Below, piece by piece: positions 13,079 through 27,315 of a DNA stretch of 64,000 nt. The notes under the pieces were generated by a model. The model worked only from the letters and a program-made list of their open reading frames with translations. It did no database searches and was not told where the DNA came from. Origin of the DNA: Trichoplax adhaerens (Eukaryota > Placozoa > Uniplacotomia > Trichoplacea > Trichoplacidae); NCBI RefSeq assembly GCF_000150275.1, contig NW_002060947.1, forward strand, positions 4,937,479 to 5,001,478, written 5' to 3'. Numbering within the stretch: position 1 is the stretch's first letter; every line of letters begins with the position of its first letter. The position numbers and the translations under genes are program-made.

Positions 13079-13193
13079 ATCTTGGGTTGAAATACTGGTA
13101 CAAACTGTAGGTCACCCTGATGAATAATTTTGATCCATTTTTTACCTAAATGATGATGACCATGAAACAACTCTGCTAGAGAGGATAATAATT

Positions 13194-16100
13194 ATGGACG
13201 GTAATAAAGCCGAGATCAAGTCAAATCTACAAATTCATCATTATCAAATTGGCGATCATGTGTTAGTGCACTGGCGTGATGGCATGTACTATCTAGGCAA
13301 CGTTCGAAAGGTAAAGCCCAATAGCGGCTATGGCGTCCTACTGGTAGTTTATGCAACAAAATCAAATAGGAGTATAAAATTGATTCTATCGTGTTGGTAG
13401 TGGATGGTAGAGGATAGATTGGATATAAATCAATCAGTACCGAAATGAAAGATTGAGTAACATGGATTGAGTAGTTGCCATAAAAATGAAATGCATTCAT
13501 TCAATGCAGGACTCCACTACTACAAATGGGCATGGTCACAAGTGCACAATACAGTACAGTCCATTGCATGCAGCTTAGCTTGATCTTACTGACTTACAGT
13601 ACAATTCGATATAAGGATTACAAAAGTTGTCGTACAGTCCAGTGCATACAGTTGAGCTTAATATTACAACAGAATTATAAATGAAAGTTAGATTGATGCT
13701 TTCTATCGTAGCAATTGACAACAGCATTATAGCTGTATATTATACACAGTGCACCGCTTGCAATTTTGCAACACCTTGAACACAAACGTGCGTGAACATT
13801 ACTTTCCTATGTAAACTGTTACTATTTTAAAACTATTTGATTAACGCGTCACCGTTTTCCATACTCTACTCAAATAATGTTCTTTTCAGTAACCGATATA
13901 TTTCTAAAAGTGTACAAAAATATATAGGATAGCATATGTCTTCCAACAGTACAGTATAGTAGACATCTAGAGTTATAATCGTTAAAGTGTAATACTCGTA
14001 ACTGGATTGGCAGAGAGATGATCCTAAAATCCACTAATGTAGTATTTCAGAGCCTAAATACTGTACACAACAGCCTACGACCCATAGGTTTTGTCCCATT
14101 TATGACCGTCAGGTATTCTTGTACTTTCAGTTACATAACATAAACTATGCTCATACCATATATCATAAGCACTTCTTCACCTCGATAATTATCAAACATT
14201 CATCTTTATCAGCAGTTAATCATATCTCGCTATCGTAAACAGTGCTCTGATAAATCATGGACGCTGAAGCTTGTAGCTCTAATCTGCAGTTATATCGTAA
14301 GTTCATGATAAATCTGAGTTGCCCTACGGTCCAGCGTCTCCAAGATGAACGCTGTAGCTAATTGCTAATTTTGTTAACTGTAAGTACTTGTACTGTACTT
14401 CTGATTAATTATACTCGAAAACGATTAATGCTAGGTAATACAATATATCTGTATTATTACACATCATAAGCTACTATGGGGATCTTCCTCTAGTTGTCTA
14501 CAGTATGTACACTATCGTACAGCACTATTACAAGAAGTCATCCCACTACGTATTTTTCCAGCTTGCTTTGATACTTTATACTTAAAATTTGGTAAATATA
14601 AATTGCATTTATAATATTAAAATATTTACAAATCAATTCCCGTAAGAAGTTAACATTCTGCTATTAGCCATAAACTGCAATGCATACCATAAACCCTTCT
14701 CACAATCAGGAATATAAGCAACAGTTAGAACATACCAGTACAGCTCTACGCATCTTGCGTAACTAGTAATATAAGTAGAAAATGGAGTGCAACTCCTGAG
14801 GTGTCGATGTTGACATTTATGAAATAATGATAATAACATACTGAATTGGCTTACTCACATGCGTTAATTAATTTAATTTCATAATCACGGTAATGCATAC
14901 ACGAATGCTAAAGTGTGCTTGCAGTCAATACTATGTCGACTGGAAGTTTACTCATATTGTATCGAAAAACAGAAATATAATCCAATTTTTACTAAATTTA
15001 ACTTATTAGTCAAGCATAAACAGAATTAAATTGTAAAAACTACAAAGAATTATTCGTATTTAAATAGCAGAGTTATGTACTGTTAAGTTGCAGGTTTACG
15101 GTTTTTTCTTGCAGATGAAAAATTTTAGAGCAAGTATCAATTTAAAATGTAGCTGTCTGCTTACTCTCCATGTAGAATATATATTACCGGCTATATGAGT
15201 TTACTATGTCGTTAAGCTTGTCGATTGCGACCTTTTTAATTTTATGAGCATATTTTTAATATTAGACAGATTAAAATGTATCTTGTTAGAGTACCAGAAA
15301 TAAGTAATTGAAAATAATATATCTGTTCTAATTAGGTTAATAAGAGAGATCGATCATGCTTAGTGGAATTTGAAGATGCTTCTATCCATTCAGCTCGTTA
15401 TCACCATCTACATCCAGGTAAAACAAATACTGATGGTACGGTAATGTAGGTTATGTCGTCTGTAAGGACCTCTAAGATGAAATAATTAAATGAACACTTA
15501 TACAAAAATATTATGATTTCGATAATTCTCAGCTTCCATTATAGCCACGGTATTCATCTATAGTGCGCTTTGTTAAGTGTTTGCAGTTTTGTTTGAGTTG
15601 ATAACGCATAATTTCAGGCAATGTCAATTCAGACAATCCAAATTCTTAATAAATAAAAGATATAAAAGAATGTGTTAACATGATTAATTGCAGAATTAAG
15701 TAAGGAAGCTTGTAAAACTTGTCATGGAGAGGTATCAGAAGTACCCAATTTGATAGTTATTTGCGATAATTGCGACCAGGGTAAGTATAAAATTTATGTT
15801 AAGCCTAATTTGATTATTCATAAAGTTTTAATGGTTGAATTCTAATTTATTTGTATGCAGGTTATCATCAAAAGTGCCATATACCCCAAGTCTCAGATAG
15901 CTTACTTAAACCTGACATTCAATGGATATGTAGATACTGCATATTTGGCAGTGCTATGAAGGTAATATTCTGTTGTAATTAGAACAAGCCATAAAACAAT
16001 TCCTTACATTACATTCATTAATTGAAACAATTAGGCTGGTGGAGCTCTAAAGCATGGACCCAAAGGTAAGTTGTATCTAATATTCTAACTAGCCATTTAC

Positions 16101-18040
16101 AGGGTATAATGCCATTAAATCAAACAATCGATGCCCATAGTTGTAAGCATATTAATATCATTTGGTGTTCTTCTAGCTCGTGCTCTTCAAGTGCTCAAAT
16201 CTGAATTACCGTATGAGGTTAATTTAAGCTAAATTTCATTTTAGCCATAGATTATAATTTTTGCCAACAGCTAATCAATGCGACTCTGTATCTAGATTAG
16301 TACACTACGCTGGGATAAGAGCCATCTTACTAATTCTGAATGCTTATATTGTTACTGTGGTGGTCCAGGATTGTAAGTGTAGATAATATTAACATACCTA
16401 ACTCCGCATCGTTAAGTCTAAATTGTTTGCATCTCTTTCTACTCGTTAAACTCTTATCCATTATTAGATGGTTTAATCGGATGGTACAATGTTGCAGATG
16501 CAGTCAATGGTTTCATGAAGGTACAGTTAATTTTCTTATCTTCTCATTTGTTATGGCGGATTCACTGACAAAAGTATTGAGAAACTAGCTTCTGTTAATT
16601 TTATCTAGCTTGCTTACAATGCTTAGATGGCCCTCTCCTATTAGGAGATAGGTAAATTTTATTACTAATATATTAAATGATTAAACAGTGCAATAACACA
16701 TTTACTGGGTAATCGTACCAGTACCTCAATACTTGTAATGACTGCTAATCACTGCAACCAAATTTTTACAGGTACTGCATATTTACATGTTCTGTATGTC
16801 GTAAAGGCTTGGAATCTTACGTAAAATTACCTATTGATATGTAAGTATTTACTTTTAGCATGCATTCAACAACTGTGATAATTATCTATCAGTTCCACTA
16901 ATTAACCTCTCCTTATTAGGGAAGACTACGTTCATCTATCATTATACAATTTAACAAGAAACAGTAAACATAGATATTTCGACATCGAAAACTCGATAAT
17001 ACCTTTCATGGATAATAACAAGCAGTATGTTAAATTAGATAAAAAGGTTAGTAATATACATTATTTCATCTACTATCATGTTAATAGTTCTTTTATTAGT
17101 GGTTTTATATATCAAATTAAACAAAAAAGGTTAGTATTATATGTATAACTTTTCCATCTATTGTTATGTCAACATTTTTTGATTTGTACTATTATTGCCA
17201 GTTGTTATTGTGTTGCTTATTTTTCACTGAGTAAATTTGATATTGTTGCTAGTATTTAGATGTTCCATTAACTAGCCTTGTACGGTTAGTATATGAAATA
17301 CTGAAGAAGCATTTACACGATAAGTAAGTGTTTTGTATAAATATGATTTATTGTGATTTCTTTGTTTTTACTTACTAAATCAACCATTTAAATTTAAACA
17401 CTTTTATGTAGATACTGTATGGACAAAAGTGCTAAAAGATATAAATCTTGGGGCTTGCGTATGCTAATACCTCCACTACCTACGTCAAAAGAATATGAAG
17501 CTCATTACCCTCCAATTAAGTTTACTGATCATAAAGCACTGAAAGCTACAATGAAAACAAGAAAGAGCAACCCTAAAATGAGAATTATGCCTAAACGGTT
17601 AGCAAAATCAGATCGTACTCTATATAAATGCAATTTCTGTTAGAAAGAGGAAAAGATTTTAATGATTATCATGTAACTATATTACTAGCTTATGTTCCGA
17701 GAGAACTTTACTTGAAAATAATGAAGACCTGGCTGATAAAGGAAATCTTTCACAAGGTGGCCAACTGTCCAAGAAAGTAAAACGTCAGTTAAATCACGAG
17801 AATAAAATTGTAGATAATAATCGGCCGTTAAAACGAAAACGAAAAGGTTGTCGGCTCTCAAGCAGTAATACAAGTGATATGGCGACTTTTTACCAAAAAA
17901 GGGTTAATAATTCAGTAGAATATATCATGGCTAAAGAAGTAAACAAAAAGGGGCGCCGATTGCATAGTTATAAAAAATGTACAGTTTCTGCTCGTCGGAT
18001 AACATGTGATGGAGAAGTGCAATACCTATTCCATTGGTAA
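13194..18040 (+). CDS. PHF19: Polycomb-like protein (PHF1/MTF2/PHF19 family)
   Basis: Exons: 13194-13310, 15336-15417, 15694-15780, 15861-15961, 16035-16065, 16177-16217, 16296-16372, 16468-16520, 16609-16651, 16772-16840, 16920-17046, 17253-17323, 17412-17597, 17689-18040; 478 residues. Domain order is that of PRC2 accessory Polycomb-like proteins. A Tudor domain (about 18-66) has GDHVLVHWRDGMYYLGN and CLVEFEDAS, keeping the W, Y and F of the methyl-lysine cage. PHD1 (about 73-125) has CKTC, CDNC, HQKC and CRYC. PHD2 (about 167-222) has CYCGGPG and CCRCSQWFHEACLQCL. Next comes the winged-helix region with RYFDIE and the LTSLVRLVYEIL helix. The terminal MTF2_C motif is SARRITCDGEVQYLFHW. By family knowledge it recruits PRC2 and reads H3K36 methylation. 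One caution: if the short intron 17598-17688 is retained, the frame ends at 17641-17643 without MTF2_C. The invertebrate gene cannot be assigned to one vertebrate paralogue. Confidence 0.93.
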
Positions 18041-19649
18041 TTTTGATTTGTTTCATAGCCTAACTTCTTAATGCGATACATTCTTGAGTGCACTGCTACA
18101 TATAATGTAGAGCTACAGACGAAATTTTTTTAGCTACTACCTTATATAAGTGGCTTGTTTCCATTGCAAACGTAATGGACTTTTTGTGACATGTACTCAC
18201 TTGAATAGCATTACTAAGCAACTTTACATAAATTTAGATTATTTGTTCATTAGAATGGCTTCGATTTTTTATTTTAGCGTCGGTGAACATTGCGATAAAG
18301 GTAATGATCCTTACGGCTATCTCAAGAGTTGTCTAGTATCATATCTCTTGACAGTATAGAATGGTTACCTTTAAATGTGCATGGATGAAATATCTATTTA
18401 ATAGTAGTGTAATGATCTCGTAACTGACGTAGTAAAAATTAATGCAAGAAACACAAAGTACTGTATAATATGAAATGCATTGAAACATTCACCGACGTTA
18501 AGCGTTTATGTACATATGAGTATACCTGTGCTGTTAACTAGTATTTACTCGATACATCTGCCGTTATTATAATGTCAACAAATTAAAATTTTACTGAAAG
18601 GGTTACCCATTGTAAGAGAAATTTAATATTAATAAAATAAAGACGAATCTTTCTACTAATTCAATATCGTGGATTATTGAAAGTGTTATATATGCTGGAC
18701 ATTTCATATCTATTAATTTTCATCAATGTTTGATAAAATTAATTTTACAACGAAATGCACAAGCAAAGCTCACACAGTCACTTGATGGATGAGACGCGGA
18801 TCAATAACTGAAATAAAACTAAAATTTAATCGGTACTGTTACCGTAATTAGATCGAGCTGCCTAGATCTGCTAGGAAAGGAAGCTTTGGTATATTGGCAA
18901 TAATACAGGGCTTGTACCGGTTTATACAATATTTAATCCATGCTATCAATAAATGGGATGCTTGAAATTAGTTGTAACATGTTTAATAGTAACAACATCT
19001 CTTAATCATGTACGATTTATAAGAAGTGCTGAAATCGCGTTACCGTTCATAAATTGAAAGCTAGATGGAGGCTCTTTATGATTCAGTATAGTGATATTTA
19101 GCAAGGTGTAGGGTCTGCTATAATCGCAATTAAATTGTTAGAGTTAAATTAGCAGAGAAGTAGAGTTTATTGGTATTAGTGGCACATTTATTGCAAAGGA
19201 AAACCGTATGAGGTTATAGTGTGTACAACGACGCGACTAGTCGAATAGCTAGTGACGTAGGATAGGTAAAGCATGCTAGCTCACCATGTAACTAGCAGAA
19301 CTAACTAAAGGATAGATCTAACATTATCGCTTTTACAATGTAAGAAGCACAGAAGGAGGAGATTATTCGTAAAACAATAATGACTATTAAGGGTAGCTTA
19401 ATTCTATATTAGGGTAGTGCTACGATACAATCAAGCTAGAGTACAAGAGATTTGCACAGTATGAATAATTAAATGTAGATTATACAAATAAGGAGTTATG
19501 TTACAGTCCATATAGAAATTAACTTTACTAAGAATAAACTATACCGTATTTAGAAGTATACACTACAAGCATCATACAGAATCAGTTTCAGCAGTTACTA
19601 GTCCAAACTTCCATCGCTTTGCTGACGGTTTACGATAATGTACCCATTT

Positions 19650-20220
19650 ATTAATAATTAACAGGTAGTATTACCATTCGACATTATATAGATGCCGGTA
19701 ATAGCCGAGTACTACTATATTTAAAACAGATTGATTTAATGTACGTACTGATCGTGCATTTCCACGTTATTCACTTCGCTTTCGCCTATCAGATCGCTGA
19801 CTAACTGACATTATCCTCTTAGAAACACTTTTTTGTTATATGATATATAGTAATCAAAAATAGCCGGGACAGGGGAACTACAGTAGGGTAACACTACGAA
19901 ATGCATGAGAGCAATAGAACTAATAGTACCTTCTAATGTGTATCAATCACTTCTACCTTCTCAATAATATTTACATAAACCCTAGAGATCATTCATTTCT
20001 ATACCAATTCAAATTTCCTTTAAGTAACTTTCGTATTAGTATGTTTACCGAATAAGGATGGTTACTATATACAGTATTAATGCTATGTTAAGGTTGGTAA
20101 GCAAAACTGTCTAATATACGTTTATGCTCAATTTGTTAACAAAATTAACAGATAGCATTATCATTCGATATTATATATATCCCGGTAATAGTAATGTACT
20201 ATGCTATATTAAGATTAGTT
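19650..20220. repeat. Diverged duplicated segment, about 70 bp, two copies
   Basis: The block starting AATTAACAGGTAGTATTACC near 19657 is repeated near 20143 as AATTAACAGATAGCATTATC. Both copies continue through CATTCGA(C/T)ATTATATA, CCGGTAATAG and GTACTA-TATATT. Short related pieces occur near 20070-20100 and 20270. They look like remnants of an older local duplication. Confidence 0.65.
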
Positions 20221-20390
20221 AATAATCCAAAGCGCATTATGATAACTAATGTACGGTGATGGACATACCTAGTTAAGATTAGCAGGTACTGTAAGATATC
20301 TACAGTGCGGTACAATGTCCATAGTACTGTGGTCAATTCTATACCAATCATTATAATGTGTCTAAGGATCGCTTGCGTATGCAAGCACAG

Positions 20391-20650
20391 CTTGCTCTGT
20401 CAATAACAACCGTTATAAGAAAATGTAATAATCAAAATGGCTATGTAGAAAACACTATAAAGATTCTATGTTTATTCAATTTTCATCAGAGCATCACATC
20501 AAATCAAAATTTAAAGCAAAACTTGCTCTGTCGATAACAACCGTTATAAGAAAATGTAACAATCAAAATGGCTGTGTAGAAAACACTATAAAGATTCTAT
20601 GTTTATTCAATTTTCATCAGAGCATTACATCAAATCAAAATTTAAAGGCC
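20391..20650. repeat. 131-bp tandem duplication, two copies
   Basis: The segment beginning CTTGCTCTGTCAATAACAAC at 20391 recurs at 20522 as CTTGCTCTGTCGATAACAAC. The copies differ by a handful of substitutions over about 127 bp, so the duplication is recent. An open frame across it (20468-20653) is repetitive for this reason and is not called a gene. Confidence 0.93.
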
Positions 20651-23600
20651 TAGTGGCCACCCTTAGCGATATAACGAGTACTATTTCAAAAATTAGTACT
20701 CTGTAGAAATTACTACCTTAGAGCTATTCGTTTTACATGAAGAAATCTTGAGGTAAAAAGTACTGTAAGAATCTTATACTGTCCTATTGAAATGAACCCA
20801 TAATCAGAGTCATCTAACAGTAGTATAAATACCTAAGAGATTTACGAAAGATCGTTAAGCATTTGCAACGAATACGCATAATTAGACCTTTGTATTCATG
20901 ATAGCTAAAATGCTTAAATACTGCAGGTAGTGATAGATGAAATTAATGTTATTTATTTATTCACTAAACAAAGCATGCATTCATTAGCTAGCATATTTCA
21001 TGGCTAATTAATTATACGAATCTTTTGCTGATTCGTAATATCATAATAATAACATTATAGTAAGAATTTTGGTTTAATATAATAAATAATTCTAATTTGT
21101 ATTACGTTAGTTAGTTTACTTAAAATAGAAGCTAAAAATAATATTTGCAACCATTTGATATATAAAAGTTGTAAATAAGTACATCATAAATTATCTCTAG
21201 TAGCTATAATTAGATAATAGGAGCTAACAGAACTAAAATGCAGATATCAATGCACAAAGACTTAGTGAACAAACACGGGCAGCTGATTAACCTCTAACAG
21301 CTGCAGCATTAATGTAGCAAAAATTGAAATTTAATTCCCGAAAATTTATTACTTTTATTTACAGAAGGGATATAATATCTATAAATTAACAGCTCTCAAT
21401 TCGCGGTACATTCTTACAAACTGTAATAGAGTCGAGCTTGAAGATGTAGCTGAAGTTTTTATCCTTTTTTGCACGACGCTTAGAACCAGATCAAAAAATT
21501 TATTAAGAGAAATGATTCTTCTATGGAAAGTTGGAATTAATGCTTGAATATACTAGTCATAAACCGGATTTTAGATTTCTGAACTCGACCTACCCCTTTA
21601 TATTCACAAAAATAAGTTTTAAGATTCATTCTACAAACACTGTACACAGCGCGATAAGTGAAACATTTGCTATAGTAAATAAAATTTGCGTGATCGATTG
21701 TCACCGAAAAAACCCTTTATGGCAGAATATCTGTTCTTAATTGAGTTAGAACTACGTTAACTTTCTATCCAGATATTTGCATATATCAAGTGATATTTTG
21801 AGCAAGCTATTCATTACTTTGAGCATTTTAAGAACGCACTAAACGGCATAGAGCTTCAATAATTTCCATATTGCGCAAAATAAACTCAGCCAAAGTTGAA
21901 ATTTACTTTCCATGCCATTCTTCATTAAAAATTAGACTACTTCCTTCCTATTTCAGGTATGTTTTCTTGAACTAAGATAAAAAAGGTGCTAAATACTCTA
22001 GTAACAAAAAGTTTTTCATAAATGGTTAGGTTAAGTCACTCTATACTGTCGTCATTGACAAAAGAGCAAACCGATCTATTCATTCATTGCTGCCCCATCG
22101 TTAAACTATGCTACGTTTATCAAAAGTAGAATGAGAAAGAATAATTTATTCAAACTAAAATTTGGGATTATTTCTTTGATTACCTCAACTTTTTGAGAAA
22201 TTTATTGATACTTACTACAATGTTATATCAAAACAAATTAGAGTAGTTTTCTACAAATATTAAAATTCGAAAGTTCCATAAGATAATTAGTTGTAGTCCT
22301 AATCAAGATATCGAAGAATCTAAACGATCGTGATGAATATTTGCCATTCTTATTTAAGCAGTACTAATGCTAATAAATATATATAGTAAAAATTCTCACT
22401 AATTAGATTTCCCCGCTACTAATTCGTTTTGGGAGAATTTCTATTCTAAATTTGTCTGTAGTGAACATAATACTAACACTATGAATTGATGACTTAATTA
22501 GATTACTTACCATTCAATAAATAATCAAATTACCTCACGTGATATCTTTTAATTAATTATAAGGGTGTGAGTATAGGCATCCAGGAATATATTTTGCACG
22601 TATTTTAAATCAAACTTATAAATTCAAGACTAAATTTTTCATTCTAAGGCAGAAAATTATGCCATTTTATAGTAAAATGATAAAGCAGCGTGCTGAACTT
22701 AGAGATAATAGAAGTAATTTTAAAATTTTAGTGGAAAGTATACGGTAGATTTTGTTCTTAGTCTAGTTCTAACATGAAAGTGCTTCTGTATGACAATCAT
22801 CAAATCTAATGTAAGAACAGTACCGCTAGATTTTATTCCACGAATAACCAGAATTAGCTACATAAGACGATACGACTTCCCTTTCATTTCTGTTTAAGAA
22901 CATTAAATATATTTTTTATACCTTATATTATTAATACAGTAGTAATGATATTAATCTTCTTCAAAATTTACTCGGATTGCCTCACAATGCTTTAACAAGT
23001 AAGAACTTGGACTGTTATGCTCGTTTATAGCGTAGAGTAATTGCCATCATCTAATCCCGTATATCATTACACGAAACTATCTTATAGTCGTTGACTTTCC
23101 TTATTTCATGAACCATAAGCAAATTCTTTGTTATCAGCATTCAACTTTAAATACTACACAAGCAATAGTCAGGTCCTAATTTATTAGCATCTTACAAAAA
23201 TTTTCCCATTGATTTTTAGCATCGAAAGTTAAATACTACAGTCAGTAAACTTGATTTTTGGATACTATATTACGTGGTATTCACTATAAGAAGTACGGTA
23301 ATTAATACGGTAACATATGCGTCTTATTAAGGCGAGGCAGTAGGTATTAATTTGATAGACTGCCCAATGAAGTGAATTCTACATCAATATAAACACCATT
23401 AACTATCATAGCTATCTTATAAACAGCCTTATACAACAATTGCTTCATCTTTTAATCAATAACAGCTATACAGAATAAATATATTAAACTTTATTCACAC
23501 TTAAGATTCTAAACAAATCATATTGGATAAAACATTACCATAGACTGTCTACCTGATGCAATACTAAACAGAGTTCTAATTTCACAACAGTTCGAACTAG

Positions 23601-26600
23601 CTGCTAATTTATTTTCAGGCATATACGATATCCTAGAGCGAAGTTTTTATTTTTTTCTAAATGTTAATCTCGACATGAAATATAATCTATGTTGGCTTTC
23701 TTGTATACCATAATGAGACATAAATACGACAAGAGAAGGTAGTAGACCTTAGTAGATGCTGCGTTGTATGACTTAATTAAACCATATTGTAAAACGGAAA
23801 TCAATACGCCAATCCAACAGCACTAAATTATTGCAACTGGACAGTGAAAAAAACTTAAATAAATAAAAGCGATGACGTTTCTAGCGTCCCTATGAATCAA
23901 AATAATACCTCTAGTGGCCATCTTGAGCATCTATATAGTAGTAATTATTCACACTGAATGGTAATTGTTCAATTTTGCTCTACATAATACTGCTGCAGTA
24001 TAGACAGATAAAATAGTTTGCACACAAGGGCGAGAGGACCTTTATGCTTGTGTAATCAATGCAAACACTTTGGAGCCCAGTCCAACCCCTAGTGTTATTG
24101 TTACAATCCATGCCATACTATGAATATCCTTGTTCATTTTTAACTTAATGTTGAAGCTGAACAATTGGTTGGTATCAAAGAAGTTAATTTGTATTTAATA
24201 GTTCCACATTAAACTGGCATGCTGTGAGTTTTCAGTCAAGGAAAGAACATTTTCAACTTCATGTGATCGTTGATCATTGCAGAATTCGAGATAGGCATTG
24301 AAGAAGTATTTGGTAGAGCAATTTTGGATAGTTGAAACGCTTGGTTAGCGAATTCTATTAGGGAGAAAGCATTAGAATACAAACATCAATTTCTTTTTAA
24401 CAGTCCGAGCTTGCATCACTCTTAGGTAAGATATTGATAGCTGGCTATTATCGATGACTTTTCCACCATTTTATGTTCTGATATTTACATATTGAGAGTT
24501 GGATAGATCCACACTACCTTCGAAAATAATCGACACGATTATTAAAACACGTTAATTTTAAATTATTGATCGCGTGGATGAATCTAGATCTTCTGAAGAC
24601 TAAGCGTAGATAGGGACGTAATTTACACCCTTTAAAATGGTAACGAATTATTAATTGAGCAGCTTTCCAAAAGCTTCAGATTCTTTTATCTCGTCCAGCG
24701 CGTTATGGCTGGTTTATTTTCAGCTATAGAACGTTAATCATCTTTATTATTTCAATAACGAACTACAAGAGTTGATATTCTACAGCCACGTATCGATGTA
24801 AGTACTACGCCAATATCAATGACAACTTGACATTAGGCGTATCCTACCCATTAAAAGACGACCTTTCAGACAATTTTCAGTACATGCCTATTTAACTTGT
24901 TACGAAGACCATTATGGCTTCAATAGTCCATATGATTCTCTTTAGTAAGTTAAAAATTAACAATCAATACTAAAGAATAAAAATAAAACTTAGTTGTACA
25001 GATTTTCCTTCTTACGATTGCCATTACAAATTGATTTGCCATCCCGTAAATCTTTAATCATCTTTAATCGTTTCTTGCCGTTGAAGATGCTTTTCATTGT
25101 ACCCAGCTAGAATTTTAAAATATAGCACAATTAGCGAAAAACAATGTAGTTATACTGATTTCTTGTTGGCAGATCTTCAACTTTTCATAATCTCTTCTGA
25201 AACTAGCCTCCTTTAACATTGGTTAAGTTACTTCATTTCTCTAGTACACGTACGACAACTGCAGTTTAATACTGAACCTTCAAAACAGTTCGCTTGACTA
25301 ATTAAGACCAGTAATAAGTATAACATTACAAACTTTTAATCTATTGCTTCAAATGATTTTTGGTGCTGAAGCAAAGGATATTACAAATGAATTAGGATAG
25401 AGACTGTAGGAAATCGCTGATCGAACTAGCACAGTGGAATATCTATTATGATATGCTTCGATATTGTCGACATTTTAGAAACTTTTAATTTTGGATTACT
25501 TTAAAAGCGTTAACGACTAATACATGATAATTACTTTACCTGCCAAAACGAATTTTACTTAGGGAATAGTTCAGGAATGAAGGCATAGTTTGGTCTTTAT
25601 AAAGACTACAGATAATTTTCAGTAACTAGAAATGACTACTTTCGGAATGATTACGATTTTATTGATATCCTCGATAGATGCTAATAGAATAAGCGGGAAA
25701 TCCGTTCCGAGTAAAATGCGGAAATTATTGTCTTATCTCTACCGAAGCCATTATTCACATTGATCGTATTAAGGATATCATGGTAGAAATAGAGTAGTTG
25801 CTGTCTAAGTTGACAGATCATTCTTAAACCAAAAATGCCTACTTTGAAAATGTTTCATTGCCATATTCAAGAAGTGTAGTTGAAGTAACCTGTAAAACAG
25901 CTACAGTAAATTGTAGAAATACTTTTTCCTATGCCATATTTACTGAAAAAGATGATTATTATCGACAATATTGAGGATGCCATGACAAAGTTATCGTAAT
26001 GGTTAACAACAGATTGTCAATTATCAAATAGATGCGGAATATTTCTGCTTGCAATGTTTGCTATGTACCCCCTAATATTGGAATGATTTCAGGCTAGTAG
26101 CAAGTAGTTATCGCTAATTTATTTGAAATATCGATTACTTAGCCCATCGTGCTATTAATTGCAGCAGGAAATCAATACTAAAATAGTCTTTTGCTATCAC
26201 GAAAGATAGACACACGGTACATCCAATGTATTAAAACACTAGATTCTGCCCTAAAGTTTAGCTGTCATTGTACCCCATCAACAAACTCTTTTTCAGATCA
26301 TTCCCTAGGTCATTATTGGTAAAGTATTGCAACTATTGCAGCTTCTCTAACAATAACATTCATCAACAAAGTAAGGACATGATTGAAACAAGGTAGTAAC
26401 ATGGTTGTTAATATACGACAGTACAATAAATGCTTATGCGTTGAACAAAGAAATAACTACTTTGAAATATGGGCTATTACATTGCTTTCTATATAAAATT
26501 CGCGATGTTATAATAAATAAAGTAGATAGTTAACCTATTATAATCATTTTATCTTTGCAATAATGAGTTTCATAATCAAAATAAGAGCATTGTAATTCTC

Positions 26601-26939
26601 ATGCATAGCAGCAATAAATAGAATGCATCGTAAACGTGTGTACTGAGCAAAGAGGTTGCTACAGTAACAAAATAGTCTTAAATCTACTTTTAATCTACAG
26701 TAATAATTCATCATTTTCATCTATGGAATAAGAATTGATATCTAAGAATGTTTTAACCGAAATAGAAAATCAATAGTAATTAATCGGCAACATATAATAG
26801 TAGGTGAATACGCATAGAACTAACATAGACGATATAAAAGGTTGGCCGCAATTTTGCTACTCTCGAAAGAAAGTTGCTTATATTTCAATTACGTATATAG
26901 GAGAAAAAGAGTACAGCATAATAACATAAATGTTTCCTT

Positions 26940-27315
26940 TCATCCGCTGAAAGAATGATTTTTCGTCGATGAAATAAGAATATTATGATCATAAAAGAGT
27001 AACAGTAGTAACTGGCATAGATTTTACAATTATGTAACCAAGAGAAAATTACCCTATCTGAAATATTTGTTACGATTTAACTTGCATTAATAGTAACCGG
27101 TTGTCTCTAGTGCGTAAGCCATGAAGTTGTAGTTGATCCTTTTTGAATCATGTTGTTAATGAAATAAGAATATTGTGACCATCGAAGAGAACCGTAACAA
27201 CAGTTAATTGTCATAAATTTTACAATAACGTAACCTACAGGAAATCATCTAATCTGAAATATTTATTGCAGTTATCTTGCATTAAAAATCAGTTTTCTCT
27301 AGCACTTTAGCAATC
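26940..27315. repeat. Diverged tandem duplication, about 190-bp period
   Basis: GAAATAAGAATATT occurs at 26971 and again at 27161. Following blocks match in order: AACTGGCATAGATTTTACAAT against AATTGTCATAAATTTTACAAT; ATCTGAAATATTTGTTACG against ATCTGAAATATTTATTGCA; CTTGCATTAA; and GTCTCTAGTGCGTAAGC against TTCTCTAGCACTTTAGC. The copies are clearly homologous but well diverged. The tract ends about 540 bp before the first formin. Confidence 0.72.

Larger units (their letters stand above)
11998..13193. other. Spacer between divergent DPH3 and PHF19-like gene
   Basis: The 1.2-kb spacer is presumably a two-way promoter region. It contains a 19-20-bp minisatellite and two ACAGT/ACTGT clusters (listed separately). 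Open frames at 12423-12608 (+) and 12795-13115 (-) are translations of these repeats and are not treated as genes. Confidence 0.65.

Noticed and set aside
12423-13115. Open frames between DPH3 and the PHF19-like gene
   Set aside because: They translate the minisatellite and the ACAGT repeats.
16340-16588. 82-codon open frame on the plus strand
   Set aside because: It is a read-through of introns around PHD2 exons of the Polycomb-like gene in the wrong frame for most of its length.
20468-20653. 61-codon open frame with internal repeat
   Set aside because: It arises from the 131-bp tandem duplication; no domain or codon bias.
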